A DNA stretch of 32,159 bases from an uncultured Clostridia bacterium (GTDB lineage: Bacteria; Bacillota; Clostridia; Oscillospirales; Ruminococcaceae). The notes beneath the pieces were generated by a model. It was not told the DNA's origin and ran no database searches. It saw nothing but the letters and a program-made list of their open reading frames with translations. Below are positions 1-10,697 of this stretch, in pieces. The stretch's first letter is position 1, and every line of letters begins with the position of its first letter. The DNA lies in contig CALWNN010000021.1 of the NCBI GenBank assembly GCA_944382845.1, positions 1-32,159 on the forward strand, given 5' to 3'. The position numbers were made by a program, and so were the translations under genes.

Positions 1-34
1 CGTTGTAGATTTTACAAAATTAAAACTAAACTGT

Positions 35-127
35 GGAGAAGTCGCCTAGCCCGGTTTATGGCGCACGACTGGAACTCGTGTATGGGTTAATAGCTCATCG
101 AGGGTTCGAATCCCTCCTTCTCCGCCA
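35..127 (+). tRNA. tRNA-Ser(GGA)
   Basis: A complete class II tRNA with encoded CCA. The 7-bp acceptor stem GGAGAAG/CTTCTCC closes perfectly. The anticodon arm is CACGA, loop CTGGAAC, TCGTG, giving anticodon GGA, which reads UCC and UCU. A long variable arm follows, and the T-arm has a GAGGG stem and a TTCGAAT loop. Discriminator G fits serine. A rho-independent terminator lies about 30 bases downstream. The promoter is probably at or before the window edge. Confidence 0.97.
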
Positions 128-158
128 TACTTGGACTATGAAATAGATGTCCGTTCAG

Positions 159-184
159 AAAAGCCCGTATTTACGGGCTTTTTT
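159..184 (+). terminator. Terminator of tRNA-Ser
   Basis: Hairpin AAGCCCGTA/TACGGGCTT with a tiny loop followed by a run of six T. The same hairpin, base for base, ends the tRNA-Leu transcript at 14862-14887. Confidence 0.9.
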
Positions 185-261
185 CGTGTTCTGATTTTTC
201 CTGTAATATTTTCCACCTGTTTGAACTTAATTTAACTGAAATTTATATTACCAAATTAATA

Positions 262-490
262 TTTAAATCGGAGCAAAGCGTTGATAATTACATCTCCTTC
301 GGAGCTGTGCTTAATCACGTTGCGACGATTGCAATCTGTCGCTTACTGCAGCAAGCTGCAGATGGGAGCTTTGCTCCTCAGTTTTTCAGTGGGGGATTAA
401 AACCCCCACTGAAAAACTGAATGGAACCCTGCCTCCCATAGGAGGCGGACCCGCCTAATAGAGGCGGGGGACATCGGCGAATTGGTTATA
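262..490 (+). repeat. Structured intergenic repeat, copy A
   Basis: The largest of four related intergenic repeats in the window. The left end is TTTAAATCGGAGCAAAGCG and the right end is GGGGACATCGGCGA followed by TTGGTTATA. The interior is a chain of hairpins; the best is a perfect 18-bp stem (378-395 with 403-420, 7-base loop). Others are built on CTCC/GGAG and GCCTCC/GGAGGC. No ORF is apparent. The rest of the gap between the tRNA and the glucosidase (185-261 and 491-722) shows no gene. The family is not one I recognise. Confidence 0.75.
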
Positions 491-722
491 CAGGTTTAAC
501 CCAAAACAGGCTATTCTATAATTTACAATAAGCTCGCACTATTTTCAGTTTTGTAAAGTCTGCAAGGACTGCAATGCGTTTTTATGGAGCGGTGCTGTAT
601 TTGCGGTGTGTTTTAAGCATTATTTTTCAACGCTGCCCTTATAAATCAAACAATATGTTGTGCAAATATTTTTCCGATGTCTTGAATAAAAATAGAGTAC
701 TTTTGCAGGATATGTAACCAAG

Positions 723-745
723 TTAGCAATATCCGCTATTGCCAA
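723..745 (+). promoter_or_regulatory. Palindromic operator overlapping the glucosidase -35
   Basis: Inverted repeat TTAGCAATA-5 bases-TATTGCCAA; 8 of 9 positions in the arms are complementary. The right arm covers the -35 hexamer at 739-744, the classical place for a repressor of a sugar-utilisation gene. The regulator is not in the window. That a protein binds here is an inference. Confidence 0.5.
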
Positions 746-767
746 TTCGCTGTATCTGTGATATAAT
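739..767 (+). promoter_or_regulatory. SigmaA promoter of the GH1 gene
   Basis: The -35 is TTGCCA (739-744), the spacer is 17 bases, and the -10 is TATAAT (762-767) with an extended TG one base upstream (759-760). Transcription should start near 774, giving a leader of about 55 bases before the ATG at 829. Confidence 0.75.
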
Positions 768-828
768 AAATTGGCTTAAAATAAATTATTATCATAATAA
801 TCAGCTTAGACTATCGGGAGGTATTTTT

Positions 829-2178
829 ATGAGTTTCAAAAAGGACTTTATCTGGGGCGCAGCGTCCGCCGCATATCAGATTGAGGGCGCTTATGATGAG
901 GACGGCAAGGGTCTTAACATCTGGGATCTATATTCCCATGAAGAGGGCGTGGTAGCTCACGGTGAAACGGGCGATGTTGCCTGCGACCATTATCATAGGT
1001 ACAAAGAAGACGTCCGTCTTATGAAAGAAATTGGCATCAAGTATTATCGCATGTCAATCAGCTGGACCAGAATACTGCCAAAAGGCACTGGAGAAATCAA
1101 CCGGAAGGGCGTGGATTTTTATAACAGCCTTTTTGACGAGCTTATCACCAACGGAATCGAACCGATGGTAACACTTTTCCATTGGGACTATCCTTATGAA
1201 CTTCACTGCAAGGGCGGCTGGCTCAACGACGAATCTTCAGATTGGTTTGAGGAATACGCCGCCGTCTGCGTAAAGCTTTTTTCCGACAAGGTCAGGTATT
1301 GGATGACAATTAACGAGCCGCAGGTATTTGTAGGTCTTGGCTATGACAACGGTGAATTTGCACCATGCATAAAATCAAGCCTGCCTGAAATTTTAAGAAT
1401 GTCACACAATATTCTGCTTGCCCACGGCAAGGCTGTAAGAGCAATAAGAGCAGGTGCAAAAAGAGAGCCTGTTATCGGCTTTGCGCCTACAGGTCCCTGC
1501 ATTACGCCAAAGGACAACACCGTTGAGGAAATCGAAAAAGCAAGATATCAAAGCTTTGATATGTGGCCAAAGGGATTTGTATTTTCCAACAGCTGGTGGG
1601 GTGACCCTATTGTTCTTGGCAAATACCCTGACAAGGCATTTGAATATTTCGGGGATACTCTCAGAAACCTTATCAAAGATGGCGATATGGAAATAATCTC
1701 TTCGCCTATTGATTTTTACGGAGCAAATATCTATCGCAGTTCAAGTACGGGAACGGTCAACGGCTACGACTCCAACGAATATATCGGTTGTCCGAGGAAC
1801 TCTATGGACTGGGTCATTACCGACGACGCTCTTTACTGGTCAGCAAAATTCCTTTATGAGCGTTACAAGGTGCCGATTCTGATTACCGAAAACGGCATGC
1901 CTTGTCACGACAGAGTTTCTCTTGACGGCAAGGTGCATGACCCCAACAGAATTGACTATGTGACAAGATACGTCAAAGGACTTAAAAAAGCCGCTGAAGA
2001 GGGAGCTGACGTAATGGGTTATCTTTATTGGTCTATTATGGATAACTTTGAGTGGACAAGCGGCTATGACAAGCGTTTTGGTTTGATTTATGTGGACTAT
2101 CTCACACAGGAAAGAACCATAAAGGACTCAGGTTACTGGTATAAGGGCGTAATCGACTCTAACGCCGAGAATATTTAG
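829..2178 (+). CDS. GH1 beta-glucosidase / 6-phospho-beta-glucosidase family
   Basis: A 449-residue family 1 glycoside hydrolase, the usual length for the family, with a single (beta/alpha)8 barrel and no signal peptide, so cytoplasmic. It hydrolyses beta-glucosides by the retaining mechanism. The N-terminal signature FIWGAASAAYQIEGA begins at about residue 7. The acid/base Glu163 lies in TINEP and the nucleophile Glu354 in ITENG. The reading frame is open further upstream, but ATG 829 has a GGGAGG ribosome-binding site 8 bases before it and starts exactly where the family starts; the longer form would begin inside the promoter. The gene stands alone, with no PTS or transporter gene beside it. 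Repeat copies A and B flank it in opposite orientation. Whether the substrate is phosphorylated cannot be settled here. Confidence 0.95.
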   Translation: MSFKKDFIWGAASAAYQIEGAYDEDGKGLNIWDLYSHEEGVVAHGETGDVACDHYHRYKEDVRLMKEIGIKYYRMSISWTRILPKGTGEINRKGVDFYNSLFDELITNGIEPMVTLFHWDYPYELHCKGGWLNDESSDWFEEYAAVCVKLFSDKVRYWMTINEPQVFVGLGYDNGEFAPCIKSSLPEILRMSHNILLAHGKAVRAIRAGAKREPVIGFAPTGPCITPKDNTVEEIEKARYQSFDMWPKGFVFSNSWWGDPIVLGKYPDKAFEYFGDTLRNLIKDGDMEIISSPIDFYGANIYRSSSTGTVNGYDSNEYIGCPRNSMDWVITDDALYWSAKFLYERYKVPILITENGMPCHDRVSLDGKVHDPNRIDYVTRYVKGLKKAAEEGADVMGYLYWSIMDNFEWTSGYDKRFGLIYVDYLTQERTIKDSGYWYKGVIDSNAENI

Positions 2179-2418
2179 GCTTGTCTAAAAATGTTTTAAT
2201 GATGTCGGAGCAGATAGTAATTAGACATTTGATAATAGTGCAGAAATATAACTAAGCATGTTTTCGCAACAGGGAGATTTTCAGAGACAACTACTTGAAA
2301 ACCATTGATGAGTTTATAAAAAACGGTAAATACAAAGATAACTGAGCTTCACTTTAACAGTATCATGTTTGCCGGTGGTATATCGACTGAAAGCTTGGAA
2401 TTTTCATTCACTGGGGAA
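2179..2418. other. Intergenic region with a possible gene relic
   Basis: No intact gene. A stretch at 2256-2345 (plus frame) reads without a start codon and ends in IFRDNYLKTIDEFIKNGKY plus three residues and a stop. It has protein-like composition and could be the C-terminal scrap of a decayed gene, but I do not recognise it. No convincing terminator follows the glucosidase gene; the hairpins of repeat B may serve. Confidence 0.3.
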
Positions 2419-2632
2419 TATAACCAAGTCGCCGATGTCCCCCTGCCTAAACGGCAGGTCTTGCTGATTATTCAGCAGGTCTGCCTCCTATTAGGCGAGT
2501 CTGCCTCCCATCTTCAGCTTGCTGCAGTCAGCGACGGTTGATTTTCGTCGCAAAGTGATTAAGCACAGCTCTGAAAGAGCTGTTTAGCTCTGAAAGAGAT
2601 GTAGTTATCAACGCTTTGCTCCGATTTAAAAA
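2419..2632 (-). repeat. Structured intergenic repeat, copy B (inverted relative to A)
   Basis: Read on the minus strand it has the same ends as copy A: TTTAAATCGGAGCAAAGCG followed by TTGATAA, and GGGGACATCGGCGA then CTTGGTTATA. The interior is related to A but rearranged, with hairpins such as AGAGCT...AGCTCT, CTGCTGA...TCAGCAAG and CTGCCGTTTAGGCAG. It ends 11 bases before the small KTR gene, and the AAAGGAG ribosome-binding site of that gene sits at its edge. Confidence 0.75.
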
Positions 2633-2643
2633 GGAGACCCCCT

Positions 2644-2778
2644 ATGCAAAACACAGAATGCCTCCTATGCCCGACTTGCAAAGGCAAAACTTGTGACAGA
2701 ATACGAGAAGATATGATTTTAATAAACTATCCTCTCTACTGCCCGAAATGTAAGCAGGAGCATTTAATCCAAGCATAA
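2644..2778 (+). CDS. Small cysteine-rich KTR-domain protein
   Basis: A 44-residue protein with two CPxC knuckles: LCPTCKGKT at 8-16 and YCPKCKQE at 32-39, together a likely zinc ribbon. The pattern CP-x-C-KGKT...REDM...FPLYCPKCKQE matches the Cys_rich_KTR family, small proteins usually found beside conjugative elements in Firmicutes. Here the usual KTR motif reads KTC, and the protein is slightly shorter than typical members. The start has an AAAGGAG site 9 bases upstream. It is an orphan: no transfer gene adjoins it, so it is probably a leftover of an element. Function unknown. Confidence 0.75.
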   Translation: MQNTECLLCPTCKGKTCDRIREDMILINYPLYCPKCKQEHLIQA

Positions 2779-2793
2779 ACAATTTAAATAATT

Positions 2794-2828
2794 AAAAGCG
2801 GAGACCATGTGTTTTGGTTTCCGCTTTT
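2794..2828. terminator. Bidirectional terminator between KTR gene and nadA
   Basis: Stem AAAAGCGGAGACCA / TGGTTTCCGCTTTT, 14 bp with one wobble and a 7-base loop, with A and T tracts on both sides. It serves both convergent transcripts. Confidence 0.85.
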
Positions 2829-2856
2829 AGTTTTCTACATACAACTCTATATTTTA

Positions 2857-3798
2857 CTATTCTCCAAGTTCAAGCATTTTGTCAATGCACACTCTTGCTG
2901 AAGTTATTTCCTCATCGGTCATAAGTATTTCGTGGGCATCACTCTCGTCACCGCTATCTATAGCCTTGCAGCAGTTATATACATCCATAAGAGTTGTAAG
3001 TTTCATGTCGGCGCAAGTTATTTTCTTTGAAAGAGGATAGAATTTTTTATCAGGGCATTCGTACTGAAGATGCTCGGCGATGCTTATTTCCGTTCCGATA
3101 ATGAATTCTTTTGCGTCTGAGCTTTTTGCAAAATTCATTATTCCCGAAGTTGAGCCTATGTAATCGGCAAGATTGGAAACTTCTGGCTTGCATTCGGGAT
3201 GAACAAGCAAAAGAGCATTCGGGTGTAAAGACCTTGAAGTGTGAACTTCCTCGGCATCCACAGCAGCATGAACAGGGCAGCCGCCGTTTAAAAGCATAAT
3301 ATCCTTTTCGGGAACTGATTTTTTTACAAAAGCTCCAAGGTTGCAGTCTGGAACAAAAAGTATCTTTTCAGCGTCCATTGCTTTTACAATTTTTACAGCA
3401 GACGCAGAAGTAACGCATACATCGCAAACAGATTTAAGTGCGGCTGTTGTGTTTATGTATGCGACCACCGCTCTGTCGGGTTCTTTTTCCTTTATACTTT
3501 TGATGTATTCTGGTGTCATCTGCTCAGCCATAGGGCATCCTGCGCTTATGTTTGAAAGAAAGACTCTTTTGTCAGGGGAGAGTATTTTTGCGGTCTCAGC
3601 CATGAAATGTACTCCGCAAAACAATATATTCTTGCTTGTAGCCTTTGATGCGTCAACGCTCAGCTTGTATGAATCACCAGTAAAGTCTGCAATTTCAATA
3701 ATCTCTCTTGCCTGATAGCTGTGAGCAAGAATACAGATGTCCTTTTCTTTTTTAAGCCTTATTATTTCTTCCTGAATATTTTTCATTTCGTATGTCAT
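2857..3798 (-). CDS. nadA: Quinolinate synthase NadA
   Basis: A 313-residue quinolinate synthase, which condenses iminoaspartate with dihydroxyacetone phosphate in NAD biosynthesis using an oxygen-sensitive [4Fe-4S] cluster. The three cluster cysteines are Cys61 in FCGVHFMAETA, Cys174 in NGGCPVH and Cys262 in TCADMKLTTL. Their spacing resembles the longer Bacillus-type enzyme. ILAHSYQ (23-29) is the usual substrate-binding start. The frame is open to 3900, but the promoter at 3862-3890 makes the first available ATG the one at 3798 (next at 3786). The GGAGG nearest it lies about 25 bases upstream beside a small hairpin, so the start is less certain than the identity. No nadB or nadC adjoins; they are usually neighbours. 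Confidence 0.93.
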   Translation of the reverse strand: MTYEMKNIQEEIIRLKKEKDICILAHSYQAREIIEIADFTGDSYKLSVDASKATSKNILFCGVHFMAETAKILSPDKRVFLSNISAGCPMAEQMTPEYIKSIKEKEPDRAVVAYINTTAALKSVCDVCVTSASAVKIVKAMDAEKILFVPDCNLGAFVKKSVPEKDIMLLNGGCPVHAAVDAEEVHTSRSLHPNALLLVHPECKPEVSNLADYIGSTSGIMNFAKSSDAKEFIIGTEISIAEHLQYECPDKKFYPLSKKITCADMKLTTLMDVYNCCKAIDSGDESDAHEILMTDEEITSARVCIDKMLELGE

Positions 3799-3861
3799 AC
3801 AGCGATCATTTTCCGTAAAAAGGAAAATTTCCTCCTTTGAATTATAATTTGCATTAAAAAT

Positions 3862-3890
3862 ATTATAACATCCAAAGCATATTTCGTCAA
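3862..3890 (-). promoter_or_regulatory. SigmaA promoter of nadA
   Basis: On the minus strand TTGACG (3890-3885), 17-base spacer, TATAAT (3867-3862). It lies just after the T-run of the atp terminator, so nadA has its own transcript starting near 3855. Confidence 0.85.
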
Positions 3891-3891
3891 G

Positions 3892-3926
3892 GAAAAACAA
3901 AAAGCAGGCTTGAACTTGCCTGCTTT
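3892..3926 (-). terminator. Terminator of the atp operon
   Basis: Stem AAAGCAGGC / GCCTGCTTT (9 bp, 8-base loop); on the minus strand it is followed by TTTTTGTTTTT-like sequence. It starts only 6 bases after the atpC stop. Confidence 0.88.
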
Positions 3927-3931
3927 GATAA

Positions 3932-4354
3932 TCAGAATTTTGACGAGATATTGTGTCTTCCGGAGAATTTAAGTCGTGTCATTGCACGGCTTAAAGCCGC
4001 CTGAGTGTGGTAATACTGTTTGATGCTAAGCTTTTGACGGAGTCTTTCTTCTGCTCTTTCCTTTGCAGCCTCCGCACGCTTTATGTCAATGTCCTCAGGA
4101 TTTTCAATTGAATCTGCAAGGATATTTACAAACTTCGGCATGATTTCAACAAATCCGTCGCTTACAATAGCGTTGTGCCACTCATCCCCCACACGAAAAC
4201 GGATCTCTCCTGCACTTATACAGGTGATGGTAGGCTGATGATTCGGAAGAACACCAATGTATCCGTCAAGTCCTGGAAAAACAAGTTCGTCACATTCTCC
4301 TGAAAAGAAAACGTGGTCGCTTGCAATAAGGTCAAGTTTAAATTTATTAACCAT
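3932..4354 (-). CDS. atpC: ATP synthase F1 epsilon subunit
   Basis: 140 residues, the normal size. The N-terminal beta sandwich (1-85) carries the family pattern VFPGLDGYIGVLPNHQP and a later GFVEIMPKFVNILAD. The C-terminal helical hairpin (90-135) is rich in Arg, Lys and Glu. Epsilon links the gamma shaft to the c ring and can inhibit ATP hydrolysis. It is the last gene of the operon, 2 bases after atpD, and a terminator follows. Confidence 0.95.
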   Translation of the reverse strand: MVNKFKLDLIASDHVFFSGECDELVFPGLDGYIGVLPNHQPTITCISAGEIRFRVGDEWHNAIVSDGFVEIMPKFVNILADSIENPEDIDIKRAEAAKERAEERLRQKLSIKQYYHTQAALSRAMTRLKFSGRHNISSKF

Positions 4355-4356
4355 AT

Positions 4357-6649
<2,293 letters not shown>

Positions 6650-6669
6650 AAAATATCCTCCTTTTTCGT

Positions 6670-8166
6670 TTATCTTGAAGCCTTGAACTGCTTAGCTGCG
6701 TCTATAATTCTATCCTCAAGTTCTTCACTGTAGGTTTTCTTTTCGTCGATTTCCTTGATGATCTCCGTTTGAGTTGCTGCAAAGTATTCAAGAAGCTCTT
6801 TTCTGAACGTTCCTATTTCCTTCAAAGGAATATCAAGCATAATTTTTTTTCTTGCACAGCAGAGCAGAATTATTTCATCGTGAAGAGAATATGGATGATA
6901 CAAAGGCTGCTTTAAAAGCTCGACAAGGCATTTTCCGTGATTCAAAAGCTCCTGTGTGGACTTATCAAGCTCTGAACTGAACTGGGTGAAAACTTCCATT
7001 TCACGGTACTGAGCAAGGTCGATACGAAGATTTCCGGAAACCTTTTTCATGATCTTTGTCTGTGCTGCACCGCCGACACGGGAAACTGAAAGACCTACGT
7101 TTACGGCTGGCCTGATACCTGAGTTAAACAAGTCTGTTTCAAGAAATATCTGACCGTCTGTAATTGAAATTACGTTTGTAGGAATGTAAGCGGAAACGTC
7201 CCCTGCCTGTGTTTCAATTATAGGAAGCGCTGTTATTGAACCGCCGCCGTGTTCGTCGTCAAGTCTGCTTGAACGTTCAAGCAGTCTTGAATGGAGATAG
7301 AAAACGTCGCCGGGGTATGCTTCACGTCCGGGAGAGCGCTTTAAAAGCAGCGACATTGCTCTGTAAGCTACAGCGTGCTTTGAAAGGTCGTCGTAAACGA
7401 TAAGCACGTCCTTGCCTTTATCCATAAAATATTCAGCCATAGCTGTTCCGGCATAAGGAGAAATGTATTGGATCGGAGCCAGATCGCTTGCCATAGCGCA
7501 TACAACAATTGTATTCTCCATAGCGCCGTGCTTTTTGAGGTCGTTTACAAGCTTTGAAACGGTTGACGCTTTCTGACCTATGGCAACGTACACGCATATC
7601 ATGTCCTTGTCTCTCTGGTTAATGATCGTATCAACCGCAATAGCTGTTTTACCTGTTTGTCTGTCGCCGATAATAAGTTCACGCTGTCCTCTTCCTATGG
7701 GGAACATAGCGTCAATTGAAAGAATACCTGTTTCAAGAGGAACAGATACTGATTTTCTTGTGGCAACGCCGGGAGCTTCTCTTTCAATAGGATAGTAGTC
7801 GTCGTAGGTGATTTCGCCTTTGCCGTCAATAGGCTGACCAAGAGCGTCAACAACTCTTCCTAACAATTTATCACCCACTCCAACACCGGCACGCTTGTTT
7901 GTTCTTACTACCTTGGAACCTTCACTCAGACCCCTGTCGGTACCGAGAAGAACAACTCCAACGGTTTTTCTTTCTATATTCTGTACGATTCCCTTGACGC
8001 CATTTTCAAACTCAACAAGCTCGCCGTACATAACGTGATTAAGTCCATAAACATTTACAATACCGTCGTTTATGGAAATAATACTGCCTGTTTCGCTGAC
8101 TTGCATTTTTGCGTCAAAATTCTTGATTTCGCTTTTTAAAACAGAAATAATTTCAGCGCTGTTCAT
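6670..8166 (-). CDS. atpA: ATP synthase F1 alpha subunit
   Basis: 498 residues. It has the non-catalytic nucleotide site with Walker A GDRQTGKT, and the alpha signature [17 protein letters not shown]. Together with beta it forms the alpha3beta3 hexamer. Start 8166 follows a GAGG site; the 40-base gap from atpH is the longest within the F1 genes. Confidence 0.98.
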   Translation of the reverse strand: MNSAEIISVLKSEIKNFDAKMQVSETGSIISINDGIVNVYGLNHVMYGELVEFENGVKGIVQNIERKTVGVVLLGTDRGLSEGSKVVRTNKRAGVGVGDKLLGRVVDALGQPIDGKGEITYDDYYPIEREAPGVATRKSVSVPLETGILSIDAMFPIGRGQRELIIGDRQTGKTAIAVDTIINQRDKDMICVYVAIGQKASTVSKLVNDLKKHGAMENTIVVCAMASDLAPIQYISPYAGTAMAEYFMDKGKDVLIVYDDLSKHAVAYRAMSLLLKRSPGREAYPGDVFYLHSRLLERSSRLDDEHGGGSITALPIIETQAGDVSAYIPTNVISITDGQIFLETDLFNSGIRPAVNVGLSVSRVGGAAQTKIMKKVSGNLRIDLAQYREMEVFTQFSSELDKSTQELLNHGKCLVELLKQPLYHPYSLHDEIILLCCARKKIMLDIPLKEIGTFRKELLEYFAATQTEIIKEIDEKKTYSEELEDRIIDAAKQFKASR

Positions 8167-8206
8167 TATGTAATCATGCCTCTTCTAAGGAAGCATATCC
8201 TCCTTT

Positions 8207-8728
8207 TCAAAATTTTTGCGGAATATTCCCGGTAAGTTTTCTGCTCAATGCTTCAAGTGCGCCTTTTACACTATTGTCATAGACCATATCGCCTATTTTC
8301 AATGTATACCCTCCCATAAGAGAAGGATCGATACTGGTTTTCAGAATAACGTCAGACGCATTGTATCTGGCTTTTAAAGAAAGGGCAAATTTTTCTTTGA
8401 ACTCGTCAGAAATTTCATTTGCTCCGGTAAGCTCACCGCAGACAACATCAAGCCTGTCAAGTCTTATGTTTTCGTAAGCGTCAAAGATCTCATCAAGACA
8501 TCTGCTCATTCCGATATCGGTCATGACCTTTAAAAAGCTTGTTATTTCTTTTGGGAACAGCTTATCAACAATCCTGTATTTATCCTTTTTGTCAAAGGTG
8601 GGACTTGAAAGAAACTCTGAAAGCTCATCCGATGAATTAAGTATCTCTTTTGAACTTTTTACAATCTCATAACTTACATCAAGCTCGTAAAGCACCTGAC
8701 CACAGACCTGTTCATTGTAGCTTATCAT
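8207..8728 (-). CDS. atpH: ATP synthase F1 delta subunit
   Basis: 173 residues, helical, weakly conserved as usual for delta, with the C-terminal pattern LMGGYTLKIGDMVYDNSVKG (residues about 139-158) typical of the family. It joins the top of F1 to the b-subunit stator. Its start overlaps the atpF stop by 4 bases (ATGA), so the two are probably translationally coupled. Confidence 0.95.
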   Translation of the reverse strand: MISYNEQVCGQVLYELDVSYEIVKSSKEILNSSDELSEFLSSPTFDKKDKYRIVDKLFPKEITSFLKVMTDIGMSRCLDEIFDAYENIRLDRLDVVCGELTGANEISDEFKEKFALSLKARYNASDVILKTSIDPSLMGGYTLKIGDMVYDNSVKGALEALSRKLTGNIPQKF

Positions 8729-9210
8729 TTATATGCACCTACCTCAGACAAAAATTCGTCAATGGTATCCATGTCCGACTGGTCTGAGCCTTTTTTTGCA
8801 CTGACTCTCTGAGCTGCAAGAAGCGCAAGATTTGCAATTTCTACCTTAGCGTCGTCAAAAGCCTTGTCCTTTTCTGCAAGAGCTTGTTTCTGAGCGCTTT
8901 CAATTATCTCGGCAGATTCCTTCCTTGCATTTTCGATAATCGCTTCGCCGACTTTTTCAGCCTGTTCGGAAGCTTTCTTTGTAATTTCCACGATCTGCTT
9001 CTGAGCGTTTGCAAGCTCTGCCTCGTAGTCGGTTTTTAATTTTTCAGCTTCTTCTTTAGCCTTGTCTGCGTTTTCAAGTTCACTTTTGATTTTTGCTTCA
9101 CGCTCGTCTATAATTTTGCAAACGGGAGCAAACAGGAATTTTTTAAGCGCAAAATAAAGTATGAGAAGATTTATGATTGTGAACAGTAAATTCCAGTCCA
9201 GTTTAAGCAT
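8725..9210 (-). CDS. atpF: ATP synthase F0 b subunit
   Basis: 161 residues: one N-terminal membrane helix (about 6-26, NLLFTIINLLILYFALKKFLF) followed by a long charged helix rich in Ala, Glu and Lys that dimerises as the peripheral stalk. An AAAGGAG site lies 9 bases before ATG 9210. Confidence 0.96.
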   Translation of the reverse strand: MLKLDWNLLFTIINLLILYFALKKFLFAPVCKIIDEREAKIKSELENADKAKEEAEKLKTDYEAELANAQKQIVEITKKASEQAEKVGEAIIENARKESAEIIESAQKQALAEKDKAFDDAKVEIANLALLAAQRVSAKKGSDQSDMDTIDEFLSEVGAYK

Positions 9211-9248
9211 AAAGAATTACTCCTTTCGGAAAGATCAGATAATAGATA

Positions 9249-9464
9249 TTAAAGGAAGAACAGAATAAGTAAAGCTACGATAAGTCCATAGATAGCGGTT
9301 GCTTCTGCAAGTGCGCATCCTAAGATAAGAGAGCTTCTGATATCCTTTTTGGCTTCAGGCTGTCTTGCGATAGCCTCAACCGCTTTTCCTGTTGCGATAC
9401 CGATACCGATCCCGGCGCCTATACCTGTTAAAACGGCAATTGCCGCACCGATTGCTACTGACAT
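9249..9464 (-). CDS. atpE: ATP synthase F0 c subunit, second copy
   Basis: 71 residues: two membrane helices joined by the polar loop ARQPE (33-37), with the ion carrier Glu54 in helix 2 (LAEATAIYG). At the site where sodium-driven rings have Gln in helix 1 there is Ile21, and Ala55 replaces the sodium-binding Ser, so proton coupling is likely. The protein is identical to that of the copy at 9504-9719; base differences are silent. A GGAGG site precedes the start. Confidence 0.96.
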   Translation of the reverse strand: MSVAIGAAIAVLTGIGAGIGIGIATGKAVEAIARQPEAKKDIRSSLILGCALAEATAIYGLIVALLILFFL

Positions 9465-9503
9465 AATAAATTCCTCCTGAAAGTGAATTTTACAAATTTA
9501 ATA

Positions 9504-9719
9504 TTAAAGAAAGAAAAGAATAAGCAAAGCCACAATAAGTCCATAGATAGCGGTTGCTTCTGCAAGTGCGCATCCTAAGATAAGAGAGCTTCTGATATCC
9601 TTTTTGGCTTCAGGCTGCCTTGCGATAGCCTCAACCGCTTTTCCTGTTGCGATACCGATGCCGATACCGGCTCCTATACCTGTTAAAACGGCAATTGCCG
9701 CACCGATTGCTACTGACAT
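9504..9719 (-). CDS. atpE: ATP synthase F0 c subunit, first copy
   Basis: 71 residues, identical in protein sequence to the copy that follows at 9249-9464. The frame is open 13 codons further upstream, but ATG 9719 has GGAGG 8 bases ahead and gives the same start ([12 protein letters not shown]) as the second copy. It lies 25 bases after atpB. Two tandem copies can raise c-subunit dose, which the ring needs in 9-15-fold excess. Confidence 0.96.
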   Translation of the reverse strand: MSVAIGAAIAVLTGIGAGIGIGIATGKAVEAIARQPEAKKDIRSSLILGCALAEATAIYGLIVALLILFFL

Positions 9720-9744
9720 AATTAATTCCTCCGTTAAAAACAAT

Positions 9745-10440
9745 TTATTCTTCCACATCTATAGCTTCTTCAATGTAGAGGGAAGTAAGAAAGACGAAAA
9801 CGTAAGCTTGAATAAGACCGTCGAAAATGTCAAAGTATAGTGAAAATACTACCGGAATAAATACCGGAACGATCGCTTTGAGCATTTCCATGATAATTGT
9901 CGCCGCAAGTATGTTTCCGAAAAGTCGCATACAAAGTGAAAGAGGTCTTATACCAATTTCAAGAACGTTAAGCGGCGTAATGATAGCCACAGGCTTTGTA
10001 AAGCTTTTAAGCCAGCCTTTAGTGCCTTTTGCTCTTATTCCGGCAACTTCAATAAGAATAATGCTCATAAGCGCAAGAGCAGCTGTAACGTTCAGATCCT
10101 TTGTTGGCGGAATGAAACCGAAAAGCCCGATGAGATTTGAAAATCCGAGATAAATAAGGACTGTTGAAAGGTAAGGAAAGTATCTCATTCCTTTTTCTCC
10201 GACCTGATCTCTACAGAAATTTCTCAGGAAGCTTACAAAGGCTTCAATAATTACTTGTTTCTTGTCGGGAACAAGCTTAAGATTTCTGGTGAAAATTATC
10301 GACAGCAATATTATAACAGCCATAATGATCCATGTTACAACAACGCTGCTCGAAACGGGTATGCCGCCGAAAATGGGAATTGTAAAAACGACTTGCGTTT
10401 CCATTGTTTCTTCAATGGCGGCGGTTAGCTTTTCCACCAT
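9745..10440 (-). CDS. atpB: ATP synthase F0 a subunit
   Basis: 231 residues, polytopic. The essential Arg lies in [18 protein letters not shown], which faces Glu54 of the c ring and forms the proton channel. ATG 10440 (MVEKLTAAI) has GGGGGTGA 6 bases upstream. The frame is open to 10503, but the ATG there has no ribosome-binding site. No atpI precedes it. Confidence 0.95.
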   Translation of the reverse strand: MVEKLTAAIEETMETQVVFTIPIFGGIPVSSSVVVTWIIMAVIILLSIIFTRNLKLVPDKKQVIIEAFVSFLRNFCRDQVGEKGMRYFPYLSTVLIYLGFSNLIGLFGFIPPTKDLNVTAALALMSIILIEVAGIRAKGTKGWLKSFTKPVAIITPLNVLEIGIRPLSLCMRLFGNILAATIIMEMLKAIVPVFIPVVFSLYFDIFDGLIQAYVFVFLTSLYIEEAIDVEE

Positions 10441-10635
10441 AAACATCACCCCCATGAAATGATTACAAAATAAAAAAATCAATAATGACCAGCCAAGCGT
10501 CATACATTAATAAGATAATATAATAACGTGCAGCTATAACTCTGCAATCACCATTGATTTTAATATACATAATTATTAAATTACATGCTAAAACCTGAAT
10601 AGGTTAAAATACCCTTGGTTTTATCCTTATAATAG

Positions 10636-10664
10636 ATTATAATACAAATGAGTTACTATGTCAA
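10636..10664 (-). promoter_or_regulatory. SigmaA promoter of the atp operon
   Basis: Perfect consensus on the minus strand: TTGACA (10664-10659), 17 bases, TATAAT (10641-10636). The start near 10629 gives a leader of about 190 bases before atpB. The leader is AT-rich and shows no recognisable riboswitch or gene. Confidence 0.88.
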
Positions 10665-10697
10665 ATTAATATTTTGTATTACTAATATGAATTTACG

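Noticed and set aside
262-490. A CRISPR array in the repeat-rich intergenic regions
   Set aside because: The repeats are not regularly spaced direct repeats with unique spacers; they are single structured units, and no cas gene is present.
739-828. A 30-codon N-terminal extension of the glucosidase
   Set aside because: It begins inside the -35 of the gene's promoter, lacks a ribosome-binding site and has no counterpart in GH1 enzymes; ATG 829 is well supported.
3799-3900. A 34-residue longer NadA start at 3900
   Set aside because: It overlaps the atp terminator and the nadA promoter, so the transcript would not include it.
9249-9719. A sodium-driven ATP synthase
   Set aside because: The c subunits lack the helix 1 Gln and the Ser after the carrier Glu that define Na+ rings (Ile21 and Ala55 instead).
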